Source: Alkalibacter rhizosphaerae (GTDB lineage Bacteria; Bacillota; Clostridia; Eubacteriales; Alkalibacteraceae). From it: a stretch of 64,000 nt of DNA. The notes beneath the pieces were generated by a model. It was given only the letters and a program-made list of their open reading frames with translations. It was not told the origin of the DNA and ran no database searches. The stretch covers positions 1,612,001 through 1,676,000 of the forward strand of contig NZ_CP071444.1 of assembly GCF_017352215.1 (NCBI RefSeq), written 5' to 3'. Position numbers and translations under genes: made by a program. How positions within the stretch are numbered: position 1 is the stretch's first letter; every line of letters begins with the position of its first letter. This document shows positions 7,828 through 16,385 of the stretch, in pieces.

Positions 7828-8265
7828 ATGGCAAAAGTCGTGGCGATCAACATCAGTGAAGCAAAAGGGGTGATCAAAAAGCCCATAGAGAAAGGGGAAT
7901 TCCTGGTAGGATTCGGCCTTCGGGAAGATGCCCACGGGGGAGACTGGCACCGGCAAGTCAGCCTGCTGGGTCAGGAAAGCATCGATAAAATGACAGACAG
8001 AGGGGCCCAGGATCTCTCCGCCGGCGTTTTTGCCGAAAACATCACGACGGAAGGAGTGGACTTGTACAAGCTTCCCATTGGCACCAAGCTTCGAATCCAG
8101 GATGTACTGCTGGAAGTGACCCAGATCGGGAAAGAGTGCCACCGTGGCTGCGAGATCCTGAAAAAAGTGGGAGATTGCGTCATGCCCAGAGAAGGGATCT
8201 TCGCTGTAGTATTGGAAGGCGGAATCGTCTATCCGGGCCAGGAGATCGAAGTACTCTACAATTGA
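7828..8265 (+). CDS. MOSC domain protein
   Basis: A 145-residue stand-alone MOSC domain, the fold found at the C-terminus of molybdenum cofactor sulfurases and in mARC/YiiM proteins. Visible features are GLREDAHGGDWHRQVSLL, an internal glycine-rich turn, and the cysteine stretch CHRGCEILKKVGDC, which includes the expected conserved Cys. It lies between moaC and the AOR regulator, so it probably carries or modifies the cofactor or its sulfur for AOR. The exact reaction of small MOSC proteins is unsettled. ATG 7828 follows AAGGAGGAG. Confidence 0.9.
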   Translation: MAKVVAINISEAKGVIKKPIEKGEFLVGFGLREDAHGGDWHRQVSLLGQESIDKMTDRGAQDLSAGVFAENITTEGVDLYKLPIGTKLRIQDVLLEVTQIGKECHRGCEILKKVGDCVMPREGIFAVVLEGGIVYPGQEIEVLYN

Positions 8266-8278
8266 AGAGGTGAATGGG

Positions 8279-10225
8279 ATGCAAACGGAAACAGGTCAAA
8301 GCATCGAAAATAAAAATAAGGTATACATTCAACGCTCTCACGACCGGTGTCGACATTACGGCGTGGAGAGCGATCGAATCGACAGCAGGAGGATCTTGGA
8401 CCAAAAGGAACTGTTTGATAAATTGGAGAACAAAAGAGAGTTGATCCTGGCGGCAGTTCCCTTTATGAATCATCTCTACGAATTTGTCAAGGGCTCCAAC
8501 TTCTTTGTCATTTTAACGGATGAAGAAGGATGCATCCTGACTCTTATGGGGGATGAAACCATCCTGTCAGAGGCTTTTTCCTGCAAGATGATCCCGGGAG
8601 CCTACATGGACGAAAAGAGCATCGGCACCAACGCCATGGGTACCTGCCTGGCTGAAGGCACACCGCTGCAAGTGTCCGGGGAAGAGCATTTTATCACCAA
8701 GTACCATCGATGGACTTGTTCTGCAGCGCCCATCCGAAAAGAAAACGGCGAGATCCTGGGGATTTTGGACATTACCGGTTACAGCAAGGCGGTCCATTCC
8801 CATACCCTGGGCATGGTGGTGGCAGCGGCCAATGCCGTGGAAAAAATGCTGGAGACTCAAAATTACGCCAAGGCTTTGCGAAAGGCCAAGGTTTTCCATG
8901 AAAAAGTGCTGGATGCCATCGTGGCCGGCATCGTGACATCCGATGCCGCAGGAAACATTTTGACGGCCAACAAGGGAGCCAGCGACATGTTCGGGTATCC
9001 GGCAGACGAATTCAAGCAGCACAGAGTAGAGGATCTGCTGGTGGATTGGAACCTCTTTCAAAAAGAGATCTTTGATGGCGGAAAAATAATGGAACGGGAT
9101 GTGCCGGTTCGTGCCAAACGCAACAAGTTGCAATTCAACTTGAGCGTCTACCCGGTCCGGGAAGAGGTCGGAGACATCACCAACTATATCCTGGTTTTCA
9201 AGGAAGTCCGAAAGCAGCGGAAGCTGGCGGACAAGCTCATGGGAAGACATGCCATCTATACCTTTGACAAGATCGTCGGCCAAGACCCCAATTTTCTTCG
9301 TGTGGTGGACTTTGCCAAGAAAGTGGCCAACAGCCGGTCCAACGTGCTCATTACCGGAGAAAGCGGAACGGGGAAAGAACTCTTTGCCCAATCCATCCAT
9401 AATCACTCCCAACGCCAATCGGAGCACTTTGTGGCCATCAACTGCGGCGCTATACCGGAGACTCTGATCGAATCGGAACTCTTCGGTTATGAAGAAGGGG
9501 CGTTTACAGGAGCGAAAGCCACCGGACACCCGGGCAAATTCGAGATCGCCGACGGAGGGACCATTTTCCTTGACGAGATCGGGGAAATGCCGCTGGACAT
9601 GCAGACCAGGCTTCTTCGGGTCATTGAAGAAGGGACGGTCAGTCGGATCGGCGGGATCCGGGAGATCGTGGTAGACGTGCGGGTCGTTGCAGCCACCAAC
9701 AAAAATCTGCTGGAAGAAGTGGAACGCGGCCGGTTCCGAAAGGATCTGTTTTACCGGCTCAATGTGTTGCCGGTCCAGTTGCCTCCCCTGCGGGAGCATA
9801 AAGAAGACATACCCCTTTTTGTATCATATTTTATGGATCGAATAACTCAAAAATTGAACAAACGAAAAGTGGAGATTTCTCCGGAAGCCATGGAACAGCT
9901 GAAGGACCATGATTGGCCCGGCAACGTTCGGGAACTGGAAAACTTCATCGAATTGGCGGTCAATACGGAATCCCTGCCGCCGGTATTTGGTGACCATCCC
10001 TTAGGTCACAAAGAAGAGGATCGCAGCTCGGAGAAAGATTCGGAGCGGAATGAACCGGTGTCTCTGGAGATCATGGAGCGTCAGCACATTGGTAAGACCT
10101 ACCAATATTTTGAAGGCAACATCAGCAGAGCGGCAAAAGCTCTGGGAATCGGCAGGAACACCTTGTACCGAAAGTTGGAAGAGTATGGGATCGGTGCTTC
10201 AAAAAAGGACAATGATCCGAAATGA
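8279..10225 (+). CDS. Sigma-54-dependent activator (GAF-PAS-AAA+-Fis)
   Basis: The 648-residue enhancer-binding protein has an AcoR-like layout. An N-terminal GAF-type sensor (about 60-200) is followed by a PAS domain (about 215-320, [20 protein letters not shown]). The AAA+ domain (about 325-560) has Walker A GESGTGKE, the sigma-54 contact loop GAFTGA and Walker [14 protein letters not shown] Fis-type helix-turn-helix ([19 protein letters not shown]) ends the protein. ATG 8279 has GAGGTGA upstream; GTG 8270 is less likely. The next gene, AOR, has a perfect -24/-12 promoter, so this protein is almost certainly its activator. The signal sensed is unknown; an aldehyde or organic acid is plausible. 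Confidence 0.94.
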   Translation: MQTETGQSIENKNKVYIQRSHDRCRHYGVESDRIDSRRILDQKELFDKLENKRELILAAVPFMNHLYEFVKGSNFFVILTDEEGCILTLMGDETILSEAFSCKMIPGAYMDEKSIGTNAMGTCLAEGTPLQVSGEEHFITKYHRWTCSAAPIRKENGEILGILDITGYSKAVHSHTLGMVVAAANAVEKMLETQNYAKALRKAKVFHEKVLDAIVAGIVTSDAAGNILTANKGASDMFGYPADEFKQHRVEDLLVDWNLFQKEIFDGGKIMERDVPVRAKRNKLQFNLSVYPVREEVGDITNYILVFKEVRKQRKLADKLMGRHAIYTFDKIVGQDPNFLRVVDFAKKVANSRSNVLITGESGTGKELFAQSIHNHSQRQSEHFVAINCGAIPETLIESELFGYEEGAFTGAKATGHPGKFEIADGGTIFLDEIGEMPLDMQTRLLRVIEEGTVSRIGGIREIVVDVRVVAATNKNLLEEVERGRFRKDLFYRLNVLPVQLPPLREHKEDIPLFVSYFMDRITQKLNKRKVEISPEAMEQLKDHDWPGNVRELENFIELAVNTESLPPVFGDHPLGHKEEDRSSEKDSERNEPVSLEIMERQHIGKTYQYFEGNISRAAKALGIGRNTLYRKLEEYGIGASKKDNDPK

Positions 10226-10246
10226 TACAGCAAAATAGCGAAAAAA

Positions 10247-10280
10247 TGTTCCATTTAGAAACATGTGTGATTTTAAAACA
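10247..10280 (+). promoter_or_regulatory. Tandem upstream activator sites for the AOR promoter
   Basis: Two abutting 17-base imperfect palindromes share the pattern TGT-N3-N5-N3-ACA: TGTTCC-ATTTA-GAAACA (10247-10263) and TGTGTG-ATTTT-AAAACA (10264-10280). They lie 55-90 bases upstream of the -24 element, a normal place for an enhancer-binding protein. Assignment to the adjacent regulator is inference. Confidence 0.5.
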
Positions 10281-10304
10281 TATTTAACAATCAAAAACAA
10301 CGGG

Positions 10305-10332
10305 GATCTCTGGTTTTCAGGGATCTTTTTTT
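10305..10332 (+). terminator. Terminator after the sigma-54 activator gene
   Basis: GATCTCTG / CAGGGATC form an eight-pair stem (one G-T) with a GTTTT loop followed by seven T. It ends only two bases before the -24 box of the AOR promoter and so insulates AOR from the upstream moe/moa operon. Confidence 0.85.
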
Positions 10333-10334
10333 AT

Positions 10335-10350
10335 TGGCACGAATCTTGCG
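10335..10350 (+). promoter_or_regulatory. Sigma-54 promoter of AOR
   Basis: TGGCAC-GAATC-TTGCG matches the -24/-12 consensus TGGCAC-N5-TTGCW except at the last position. It is followed 41 bases later by the AOR start codon. Confidence 0.9.
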
Positions 10351-10391
10351 ATAATATAGGGTGAGAAACAAAATTTGAAGGAGGAAGAAAC

Positions 10392-12185
10392 ATGGGCGGA
10401 TACAATGGAACCATTTTGCGAATCAACTTGACAGAAGGTACGGTAAAAAGAGAAGAAACGGACAAGGAGCTGGCTAAACGATACCTTGGGGGCCGGGGAC
10501 TGGCCTCTAAAATGTTGACGGATGAGATAGATCCCAACGTGGATCCCTTAAGTCCGGACAACAAGCTGATCTTTGCCACAGGTCCCTTGTCGGGGACGCC
10601 TACGCCTACAGGAGGGCGCTACATGGTGGTCACCAAGGCACCTCTTACAGGCACCATCGGAAGCTCCAACTCCGGTGGGTACTGGGGTGCGGAATTGAAG
10701 TTTGCCGGCTACGATGCCATCGTCTTCGAGGGCAAATCGGAAAAACCGGTGTACATCAACATCGTGGATGATGAAGTGGAAATCAAGGATGCATCTTCCC
10801 TGTGGGGGAAACTGGTTTCGGAGACCACGGAAGCCCTGGAAGAGATCCACGGGGAAAAAGCAAAAGTGGCAGTAATCGGACCGGCTGGAGAGCGACTTTC
10901 CAAAATGGCTGCCGTCATGAACGACCGGGGACGGGCTGCAGGCAGATCCGGTGTAGGAGCAGTCATGGGATCGAAAAATCTCAAGGCCATCGTAGTCAAG
11001 GGAAGCAGCAAAGTCCCCATAGCCGATGAAGCCAAACTGAAGGAAGTGTTTGCCCGATGCATGACCAAGATCAAGGAAAACGGCGTCACTGGACAGGGAC
11101 TGCCGGCCTATGGAACGGCAGTGCTGGTCAACATCATCAATGAAAACGGCGTCTTCCCCACCAACAACTTTCAAGAGTCCGCCTTTGGCGAAGCGGAAGA
11201 GATCAGCGGAGAGACTCTGGCGGAAAAATATTTAAAGAAAAAAGATCCCTGCTACAGATGCCCCATCGGATGCGGACGCTACTGCGAAGTGGATGAGATC
11301 AAGGGACAGGGACCGGAATACGAAACCATTTGGGCCTTTGGCTCCGACTGCGGTGTTTCCAACCTGCCGGACATTATCCGGGCCAACTACTGGTGCAACG
11401 AATACGGTTTGGACACCATTTCCGCCGGCGCCACCATTGCTGCCGCCATGGAGCTTTACCAAAAGGGACTGATAACGGACAACGATCTGGGAGACGGACC
11501 GAAATTGGAATGGGGCAACAGTGCAGCCATCGTGGAATGGACCAAGAGGATGGGTGCCGTTGAAGGATTTGGCGCCAAAATGGCGGAAGGATCCTATCGA
11601 CTTTGCGACAGCTACGGCGTACCGGAATTGTCCATGACGGTTAAAAAACAGGAAATGCCGGCCTACGATCCCAGGGGGATCCAGGGACAGGGCGTATCCT
11701 ACGCCACTTCCAACCGAGGAGGATGCCATGTTCGGGGATATATGATCTCTCCGGAGATCCTGGGATTGCCGGAAAAACTGGACCGGTTCACCTTGGAAGG
11801 AAAAGCGGAATGGACCAAAATATTCCAGGACTTTACAGCTGCCATCGACTCTTCGGGATTGTGCCTGTTCACCTCTTTTGCCATGGGAGCAGACGATTAT
11901 GCCGACATGGTCAATGCAGTATGCGGAACGGATTACTCGGGAACGGATTTCATTGAGATGGGAGAACGGATCTGGAACATGGAAAAAATGTTCAATCTGG
12001 CTGCCGGCATCGATTCTTCCCAAGATACCCTGCCCAAGCGGCTCCTGGACGACGCCATTGAAGAAGGCCCCTCCAAGGGGTGGGTCAACAAGCTGGACGA
12101 GATGCTGCCCCAATACTACAGCACCAGGGGTTGGGATGAAAAAGGTGTTCCCACCAAGGAAAAACTGGAAGCATTGAACGTTTAA
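10392..12185 (+). CDS. Aldehyde:ferredoxin oxidoreductase (tungstopterin enzyme)
   Basis: The 597-residue AOR-family enzyme interconverts aldehydes and carboxylic acids using ferredoxin and a bis-pyranopterin tungsten (or molybdenum) centre. The N-terminal pterin-binding domain begins GGYNGTILRINLTEG and includes YLGGRGLASKML and ATGPLSGTPTPTGGRYMVV. The [4Fe-4S] ligands are CYRCPIGC (near residues 288-295) plus a distal cysteine in SSGLCLFTSF. DPRGIQGQG and the GGCHVRGY segment are also typical. Length fits the family (about 600-620). GAAGGAGGAAG precedes ATG 10392. It is controlled by a sigma-54 promoter and surrounded by cofactor genes, which supports dedicated cofactor supply. Confidence 0.95.
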   Translation: MGGYNGTILRINLTEGTVKREETDKELAKRYLGGRGLASKMLTDEIDPNVDPLSPDNKLIFATGPLSGTPTPTGGRYMVVTKAPLTGTIGSSNSGGYWGAELKFAGYDAIVFEGKSEKPVYINIVDDEVEIKDASSLWGKLVSETTEALEEIHGEKAKVAVIGPAGERLSKMAAVMNDRGRAAGRSGVGAVMGSKNLKAIVVKGSSKVPIADEAKLKEVFARCMTKIKENGVTGQGLPAYGTAVLVNIINENGVFPTNNFQESAFGEAEEISGETLAEKYLKKKDPCYRCPIGCGRYCEVDEIKGQGPEYETIWAFGSDCGVSNLPDIIRANYWCNEYGLDTISAGATIAAAMELYQKGLITDNDLGDGPKLEWGNSAAIVEWTKRMGAVEGFGAKMAEGSYRLCDSYGVPELSMTVKKQEMPAYDPRGIQGQGVSYATSNRGGCHVRGYMISPEILGLPEKLDRFTLEGKAEWTKIFQDFTAAIDSSGLCLFTSFAMGADDYADMVNAVCGTDYSGTDFIEMGERIWNMEKMFNLAAGIDSSQDTLPKRLLDDAIEEGPSKGWVNKLDEMLPQYYSTRGWDEKGVPTKEKLEALNV

Positions 12186-12203
12186 GCATATACGGCAACG
12201 ACC

Positions 12204-12237
12204 AAAACAAGGGTTTCATTTTAGAGACCCTTGTTTT
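12204..12237. terminator. Strong terminator after AOR
   Basis: A 14-pair stem (AAAACAAGGGTTTC / GAGACCCTTGTTTT) around ATTTTA. It separates AOR from moaD, so moaD-hesA expression needs read-through or an unseen promoter. Confidence 0.85.
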
Positions 12238-12277
12238 ACAATATAAGAAAGAGAAAAACGTTCATTGGAGGTGGAAG

Positions 12278-12502
12278 ATGAAACTGACGATCAAGCTTTT
12301 CGCCACACTCCGGGAAGGCCGGGGAAAAATCATAGATATGGAAGTGGAAGAAGGTGTCACCATCCGGCAAGTGACGGAGGAATTGAAGATCACCGAGGAA
12401 GACGTGGCCATCCTGCTTCGAAATGGCCGGGATGCAACGCTAGATGACCGACCTGCAGAAGGGGACACCCTTTCCATTTTCCCGCCTGTAGGAGGCGGTT
12501 GA
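12278..12502 (+). CDS. moaD: MoaD/ThiS-like sulfur carrier
   Basis: The 74-residue beta-grasp protein resembles MoaD, the small subunit of molybdopterin synthase. It begins MKLTIKLFATLREGRGK and ends FPPVGGG; the terminal Gly-Gly is what becomes thiocarboxylated. GGAGGTGGAAG precedes ATG 12278. The adjacent E1-like gene would adenylylate it. No moaE (large subunit) is present in the window, so the partner is elsewhere or replaced. Confidence 0.92.
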   Translation: MKLTIKLFATLREGRGKIIDMEVEEGVTIRQVTEELKITEEDVAILLRNGRDATLDDRPAEGDTLSIFPPVGGG

Positions 12503-12504
12503 TC

Positions 12505-13194
12505 ATGGAAGAAAGGTATTCCAGAAACATCGGCATGTTTTCCGTGGAAGAAATGGAAACGCTCCTGACCAAAGTAGTAGCCGTCATCGGCTGCGGCGGA
12601 CTGGGGGGATTCCTTATTGAAATGGTGGCTCGCCTGGGAGTCAAAAAGATGATCGTAGTAGACTCCGATGTTTTCGACCCTACTAATTTCAATCGCCAGC
12701 TCCTCTCCGATGAAGATTCCGTGGGGGTGAAAAAGGCCCTTCAAGCAGAAAAAAGGATCAAACGGATCAATTCTGCCATTGAGGTGATGGCCTTTGACCA
12801 ACGACTGGACCTGGAAAAGGGAAGGACCTTGCTTCAAGGCTCCGACTTGATCTTGGACGGAGTGGACAATATCCCCACTCGGTTTCTACTGCAGCAGTTG
12901 GGGGAAGAGTTGGACATCCCCTTGATTCATGGGGCCATTGCCGGATGGTACGGTCAGGTGACCACTATTTTTCCGGGAGACCGGACCCTGGATCTGATCT
13001 ATCCCAACAGGGAAGGAAACGACCGAGGCATCGAGACCCAGTTGGGCAACCCTTCCTTTACGCCGGCACTGGTGGCATCCATCCAGGTGGCGGAAGGGGC
13101 GAAAGTACTGACAGGGAGAGGCTCCCTGTTGCGAAAGGAACTCTTGTACATCGACACATTGAACCAGGAATATGAAAAATTGAGTTTGGATTAA
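12505..13194 (+). CDS. HesA/MoeB/ThiF family E1-like adenylyltransferase
   Basis: The 229-residue protein activates the MoaD C-terminus by adenylylation. The nucleotide-binding motif is VVAVIGCGGLGGFLIEM, followed by VVDSDVFDPTNFNRQ with the conserved Asp, Asn and Arg. DGVDNIPTRFLLQQ is also typical. It is shorter than E. coli MoeB and lacks the paired CxxC zinc motif, so it is better called HesA-like than MoeB. ATG 12505 follows GGAGGCGG (12491) two bases after moaD ends; TTG 12499 would overlap moaD. Confidence 0.9.
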   Translation: MEERYSRNIGMFSVEEMETLLTKVVAVIGCGGLGGFLIEMVARLGVKKMIVVDSDVFDPTNFNRQLLSDEDSVGVKKALQAEKRIKRINSAIEVMAFDQRLDLEKGRTLLQGSDLILDGVDNIPTRFLLQQLGEELDIPLIHGAIAGWYGQVTTIFPGDRTLDLIYPNREGNDRGIETQLGNPSFTPALVASIQVAEGAKVLTGRGSLLRKELLYIDTLNQEYEKLSLD

Positions 13195-13219
13195 AAAAAT
13201 CGGCGAAAGCCGATTTTTT
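13194..13219. terminator. Bidirectional terminator
   Basis: AAAAAATCGGC-GAAA-GCCGATTTTTT, an eleven-pair stem with a GNRA loop. It overlaps the hesA stop codon and sits 12 bases from the convergent trhA stop. Confidence 0.93.
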
Positions 13220-13230
13220 CTTGGTATTTC

Positions 13231-13875
13231 TTAGTATATGAAATAGTAGACCAGGATGTAGTGGGATAAACTACCTGCCAGGATGAACAGGTGAAAAATC
13301 TCATGATAGCCGTAAGGACCGATCTTCAAAGCCTTGCTTTTGCTTCCGTAAATAACGGCGCCGACGGTGTAAAACAAGCCTCCGGCCACCAATAGTCCGA
13401 ATCCGGGCTTGGGTAGAAGCTGGTAGAGGGGCTTGATGACGGCAACGCTGGCCCACCCAAGAAACAGGTAAAGTCCAGTGGAGACCCATCGGGGCACGTT
13501 GATGAAAAACATTTTCACGATCATCCCTGCGATGGCCAGGATCCAGATGACCCCGAGGAGGTTTCGGCCTAAAGGGGCGGGCAAGACCATAAGGCAAATG
13601 GGGGTGTAGCTGGCGGCGATGAGAAAGAAGATCATCACGTGGTCCAGTTTCCGCAACCGGATCAATACGGGCTCCGGTGCAAATTTCCCATGATAATAGC
13701 TGGACGCGAAATACAATCCCATCAAGCCTGCAGCAAAGACAAGAGCGCCGGGCAGGGCCATGGGATGGGGATCTTGAGCGGCCCGTAACCAGAGCAGGAT
13801 GCTGCCAATGACGGCCAGGATCAGGCCTGTCAAATGGGTCAGGGTGTTGTGGGGTTCGCGAAAGTATTTTTCCAT
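13231..13875 (-). CDS. trhA: Hemolysin III / PAQR family membrane protein TrhA
   Basis: A 214-residue protein with seven predicted membrane segments of the PAQR/hemolysin III family, linked in bacteria to membrane-lipid homeostasis. Metal-site motifs are seen: HNTLTHLTG near the start, SSYYHGKFA, a central KLDHVMIFFLIAASYTPIC, and the C-terminal YHEIFHLFILAGSLSHY carrying the paired His residues. AAAGGTGG precedes ATG 13875. It is divergent from the DUF1836 gene across an AT-rich promoter region. Confidence 0.93.
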   Translation of the reverse strand: MEKYFREPHNTLTHLTGLILAVIGSILLWLRAAQDPHPMALPGALVFAAGLMGLYFASSYYHGKFAPEPVLIRLRKLDHVMIFFLIAASYTPICLMVLPAPLGRNLLGVIWILAIAGMIVKMFFINVPRWVSTGLYLFLGWASVAVIKPLYQLLPKPGFGLLVAGGLFYTVGAVIYGSKSKALKIGPYGYHEIFHLFILAGSLSHYILVYYFIY

Positions 13876-13911
13876 AGGGTACCACCTTTACAGATTATGT
13901 TGTATAATTAT

Positions 13912-13952
13912 ATTAGTATATATAATCAGATATGTCAATAACAAATACTAAT
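13912..13952. promoter_or_regulatory. Divergent promoter region with inverted repeat
   Basis: ATTAGTAT (13912-13919) and ATACTAAT (13945-13952) are perfect inverted repeats 25 bases apart in the very AT-rich gap between trhA and the DUF1836 gene. A TATAAT lies near 13919-13924. It could be a binding site for an autoregulator; no direct evidence. Confidence 0.35.
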
Positions 13953-13986
13953 TAACCTAGTTATCAAAACGAGATAGGAGCAGGCC

Positions 13987-14472
13987 ATGAAATCCGCCCC
14001 ATACGTACCCCCCAGTTTGATGGAATTGCCGGAGATCCCATTGTATATGGATCAATTGATGGAATGGATGGAAAAAAAGATGATCTTCCTTCAAGAGGGT
14101 GTAGAAAAACCCATCTTGACCAAGACCATGGTGAACAATTACGTCAAATCCGGCATTGTGGAAAAACCGCTGAAAAAGAAATATGCCAGAGACCAGATCA
14201 TGGAATTGCTCATGGTTTGCCACTGGAAAAACGTGTTGACCATGGAAGAGATGGCCATGCTGGTGAAAGAAGGCCGCAAAGGCAGTTCGGTGGAGGACCT
14301 TTACAGCCTGTACCGCTCCCTGTGTCTGGCTTTTGAACAGGGTCAGGGTGTTCCGGCATCCCAGAAGGACCAGTCCTGGGCCAGAACCGTGTACAACGTG
14401 ATCGTCAGCGAATGGAATCGCCGGAAGGCAAAAGAAATGCTCAGGGCATTCTCCAAAGAGGAGACGCCCTAA
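13987..14472 (+). CDS. DUF1836 domain protein
   Basis: The 161-residue cytoplasmic protein matches the DUF1836 family found in Firmicutes. Features are the N-terminal PEIPLYMDQLMEWMEK, then LTKTMVNNYVKSGIVEKP followed by KKKYARDQIMELLMV. The pattern resembles a MerR-like or other winged helix and suggests DNA binding, but function is not established. ATG 13987 follows TAGGAG. The gene ends overlapping by two bases the stop of the convergent Crp/Fnr gene. Confidence 0.85.
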   Translation: MKSAPYVPPSLMELPEIPLYMDQLMEWMEKKMIFLQEGVEKPILTKTMVNNYVKSGIVEKPLKKKYARDQIMELLMVCHWKNVLTMEEMAMLVKEGRKGSSVEDLYSLYRSLCLAFEQGQGVPASQKDQSWARTVYNVIVSEWNRRKAKEMLRAFSKEETP

Positions 14473-15176
14473 GCACCGGCTTGTTTTTTCAGTTCTGGAA
14501 GGTTCAACAAGGTAATGTTTTTTTTGTCGAATGCAATAAGCTCCTCGTCTCGAAGGGCGCAAAGCTCCCGGGACAGGGAAGGACGAACCAGACCCAGATA
14601 GGCGGCCAGATCGTTTCGGTTCAGCCTGCATTCCACCACTGGATCGTTATTGTCGTCCAGGGTGCCGTCCCATTGGTCCAGCAGATAGTGGATCAACTTG
14701 TGGCGGCTTTTTTTCATGGAAAGGTAGCTTACCCGTTTTTCTGTTTCCATGTAGTGTCTGCTCAAAATGGAGAGCATGTTGCGGATCAGTTCCTGATGAT
14801 GGGCGCAGTTGTTGACGCAAAGGCTTTTCATCCGATCCGGAGAAAAAAAGACGACGGTGGCATCGGTTTTTGCCACAAGGGAATAAGGCCAGGATTCCAG
14901 GTCGGAAAAAACGAACAATTCTCCGAAAAAATCACCGGCATGAAATTCGCCCAGGACCAATCGATCTCCTTGGATGGTGTCCTTGACCATGACCAGAGAT
15001 CCCTTGACCAGGAGTCCGATGCACTGGCAAGCGTCCCCCGTGCAGACAATGGCGGCATTTTTTCGGTAGCTTTCCCGCCTGGGTTGAAAACACTGGAGAA
15101 CAGTCTGGATGTTTTCGGGTTCGATGTTTTGGAACAAAGCTGAATGGGACAAGGCAGGGTAGTATGTGTCGTACAA
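14469..15176 (-). CDS. Crp/Fnr family transcriptional regulator
   Basis: The 235-residue regulator has an N-terminal cyclic-nucleotide-binding-like beta barrel (about 15-140, with GDACQCIGLLVKGSL and GEFHAGDFFGEL). A C-terminal helix-turn-helix (LNRNDLAAYLGLVRPSLSREL) follows. The start is TTG 15176, judged from GGAGGTGA five bases upstream; frame open further upstream has no ribosome site. Cysteines are scattered and do not form the FNR N-terminal cluster, so oxygen sensing by FeS is not supported. Targets are unknown. It is divergent from the YerB lipoprotein gene. Confidence 0.9.
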   Translation of the reverse strand: MYDTYYPALSHSALFQNIEPENIQTVLQCFQPRRESYRKNAAIVCTGDACQCIGLLVKGSLVMVKDTIQGDRLVLGEFHAGDFFGELFVFSDLESWPYSLVAKTDATVVFFSPDRMKSLCVNNCAHHQELIRNMLSILSRHYMETEKRVSYLSMKKSRHKLIHYLLDQWDGTLDDNNDPVVECRLNRNDLAAYLGLVRPSLSRELCALRDEELIAFDKKNITLLNLPELKKQAGA

Positions 15177-15264
15177 GATGTCACCTCCGGAAATTTGCAC
15201 TGGATCTGTATGTAGTTCCATTATAATACAAGAGCAGGTTGGAGAAAAGGCGAAAGGATGGCCC

Positions 15265-15293
15265 TTGACGAACTTTAGGAAACCAATCATAAT
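15265..15293 (+). promoter_or_regulatory. Sigma-A promoter of the YerB-like gene
   Basis: TTGACG (15265-15270), 17-base spacer, CATAAT (15288-15293), 20 bases before the start codon. Confidence 0.65.
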
Positions 15294-15313
15294 GAAATAG
15301 AGGTGATGATGAC

Positions 15314-16348
15314 ATGAAAAAATGGATGATCGGTTTACTGGTTTTGGCCATGCTGGTATTGCCGGCTTGCGCAAAAGAAGATCCGCCCCCGGAAGACAAC
15401 ACGCCGGATCCTCCTGCGGTAGAGGAACCGGATCCCATCGTGGAGGCCAGGTACGACGACTTGCCGGAAGGGATATCGCCATTGACGGGACTGACCTATG
15501 AAGGGACCCATTGGCCTGCCATGGTCCAAATCGAGAACACGCCGGCTGCCAGGCCCCAAAGCGGCATATCAGCGGCAGAGCTGATTTATGAAATAGAAGT
15601 GGAATCCCAGATCACCCGGCTCTTGTCCTTTTTCCACCAGACTTTTCCGGAAAAGGTAGGACCGGTTCGAAGCGCCAGACGACAGCAGATCACGTTGTGG
15701 AGCGAATGGAACTACCTGTTCGCCTATTACGGTGGCTCCACTCCTTCCGGACAGAATATCTATGATATTCGAGACAAGGAACTGGGGATCAAGGCACCCG
15801 ACCTGGACGGCATGGGAACGAAAGGTGATTTTTTCCGAACCAGCGACCGAAAGGCGCCCCACAACGCCTATTTGAACTTATCCAGCCACACAGAGGACGC
15901 CGTAGCACCGGATCGGCCCAGGACCATCTATTTTAAAGAAGACGCCCAGTTGACCGGAGAAGGGGCCAGTACCATATCCTTGTCTTATACCAGCAACAAC
16001 AAGATCTCCTACGATTATGACGAGGCCACCGGGACCTACAAGCGATTCATCAATGGCGCGGCCATGATCGACAAGGAGAACGGGGAACAGGTGACGGTGA
16101 CCAACATCATCGTGCAGCGGGCAAGGCACTTTAAAGTGACCGGCACCGTATACACCAACATCGACTTGTTCGGATCCGGAGAAGCCATCTATTTTTCCCA
16201 GGGGAAAATGCAGGTGGGGACTTGGGAGCGAAAAGACAAGAACGATTTGACCGTTTATTATGATGCCAACGGGGAAGAGATCCCCCTGCCGCCGGGGAAA
16301 ACCTTTGTACAGATCGTACGGGAGGACACCGCCATTACAACGGAATGA
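15314..16348 (+). CDS. DUF3048 lipoprotein (YerB-like)
   Basis: A 344-residue secreted lipoprotein. The signal peptide MKKWMIGLLVLAMLVLPAC ends in a clear lipobox (LPAC), followed by a Pro/Glu-rich linker. The remainder matches the DUF3048 (YerB) architecture, with LPEGISPLTGL, AMVQIENTPAARPQSG and EKVGPVRSARRQQI. The function of YerB proteins is not settled; an envelope or cell-wall role is likely. Start supported by GAGGTGATG. A strong terminator follows. Confidence 0.9.
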   Translation: MKKWMIGLLVLAMLVLPACAKEDPPPEDNTPDPPAVEEPDPIVEARYDDLPEGISPLTGLTYEGTHWPAMVQIENTPAARPQSGISAAELIYEIEVESQITRLLSFFHQTFPEKVGPVRSARRQQITLWSEWNYLFAYYGGSTPSGQNIYDIRDKELGIKAPDLDGMGTKGDFFRTSDRKAPHNAYLNLSSHTEDAVAPDRPRTIYFKEDAQLTGEGASTISLSYTSNNKISYDYDEATGTYKRFINGAAMIDKENGEQVTVTNIIVQRARHFKVTGTVYTNIDLFGSGEAIYFSQGKMQVGTWERKDKNDLTVYYDANGEEIPLPPGKTFVQIVREDTAITTE

Positions 16349-16352
16349 TCAA

Positions 16353-16379
16353 AAAAAACACCCTTTTTGGGTGTTTTTT
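16353..16379. terminator. Bidirectional terminator
   Basis: AAAAAACACCC / GGGTGTTTTTT with a TTTTT loop, between the convergent DUF3048 gene and the Xaa-Pro peptidase gene. Confidence 0.92.
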
Positions 16380-16385
16380 GTTGCC

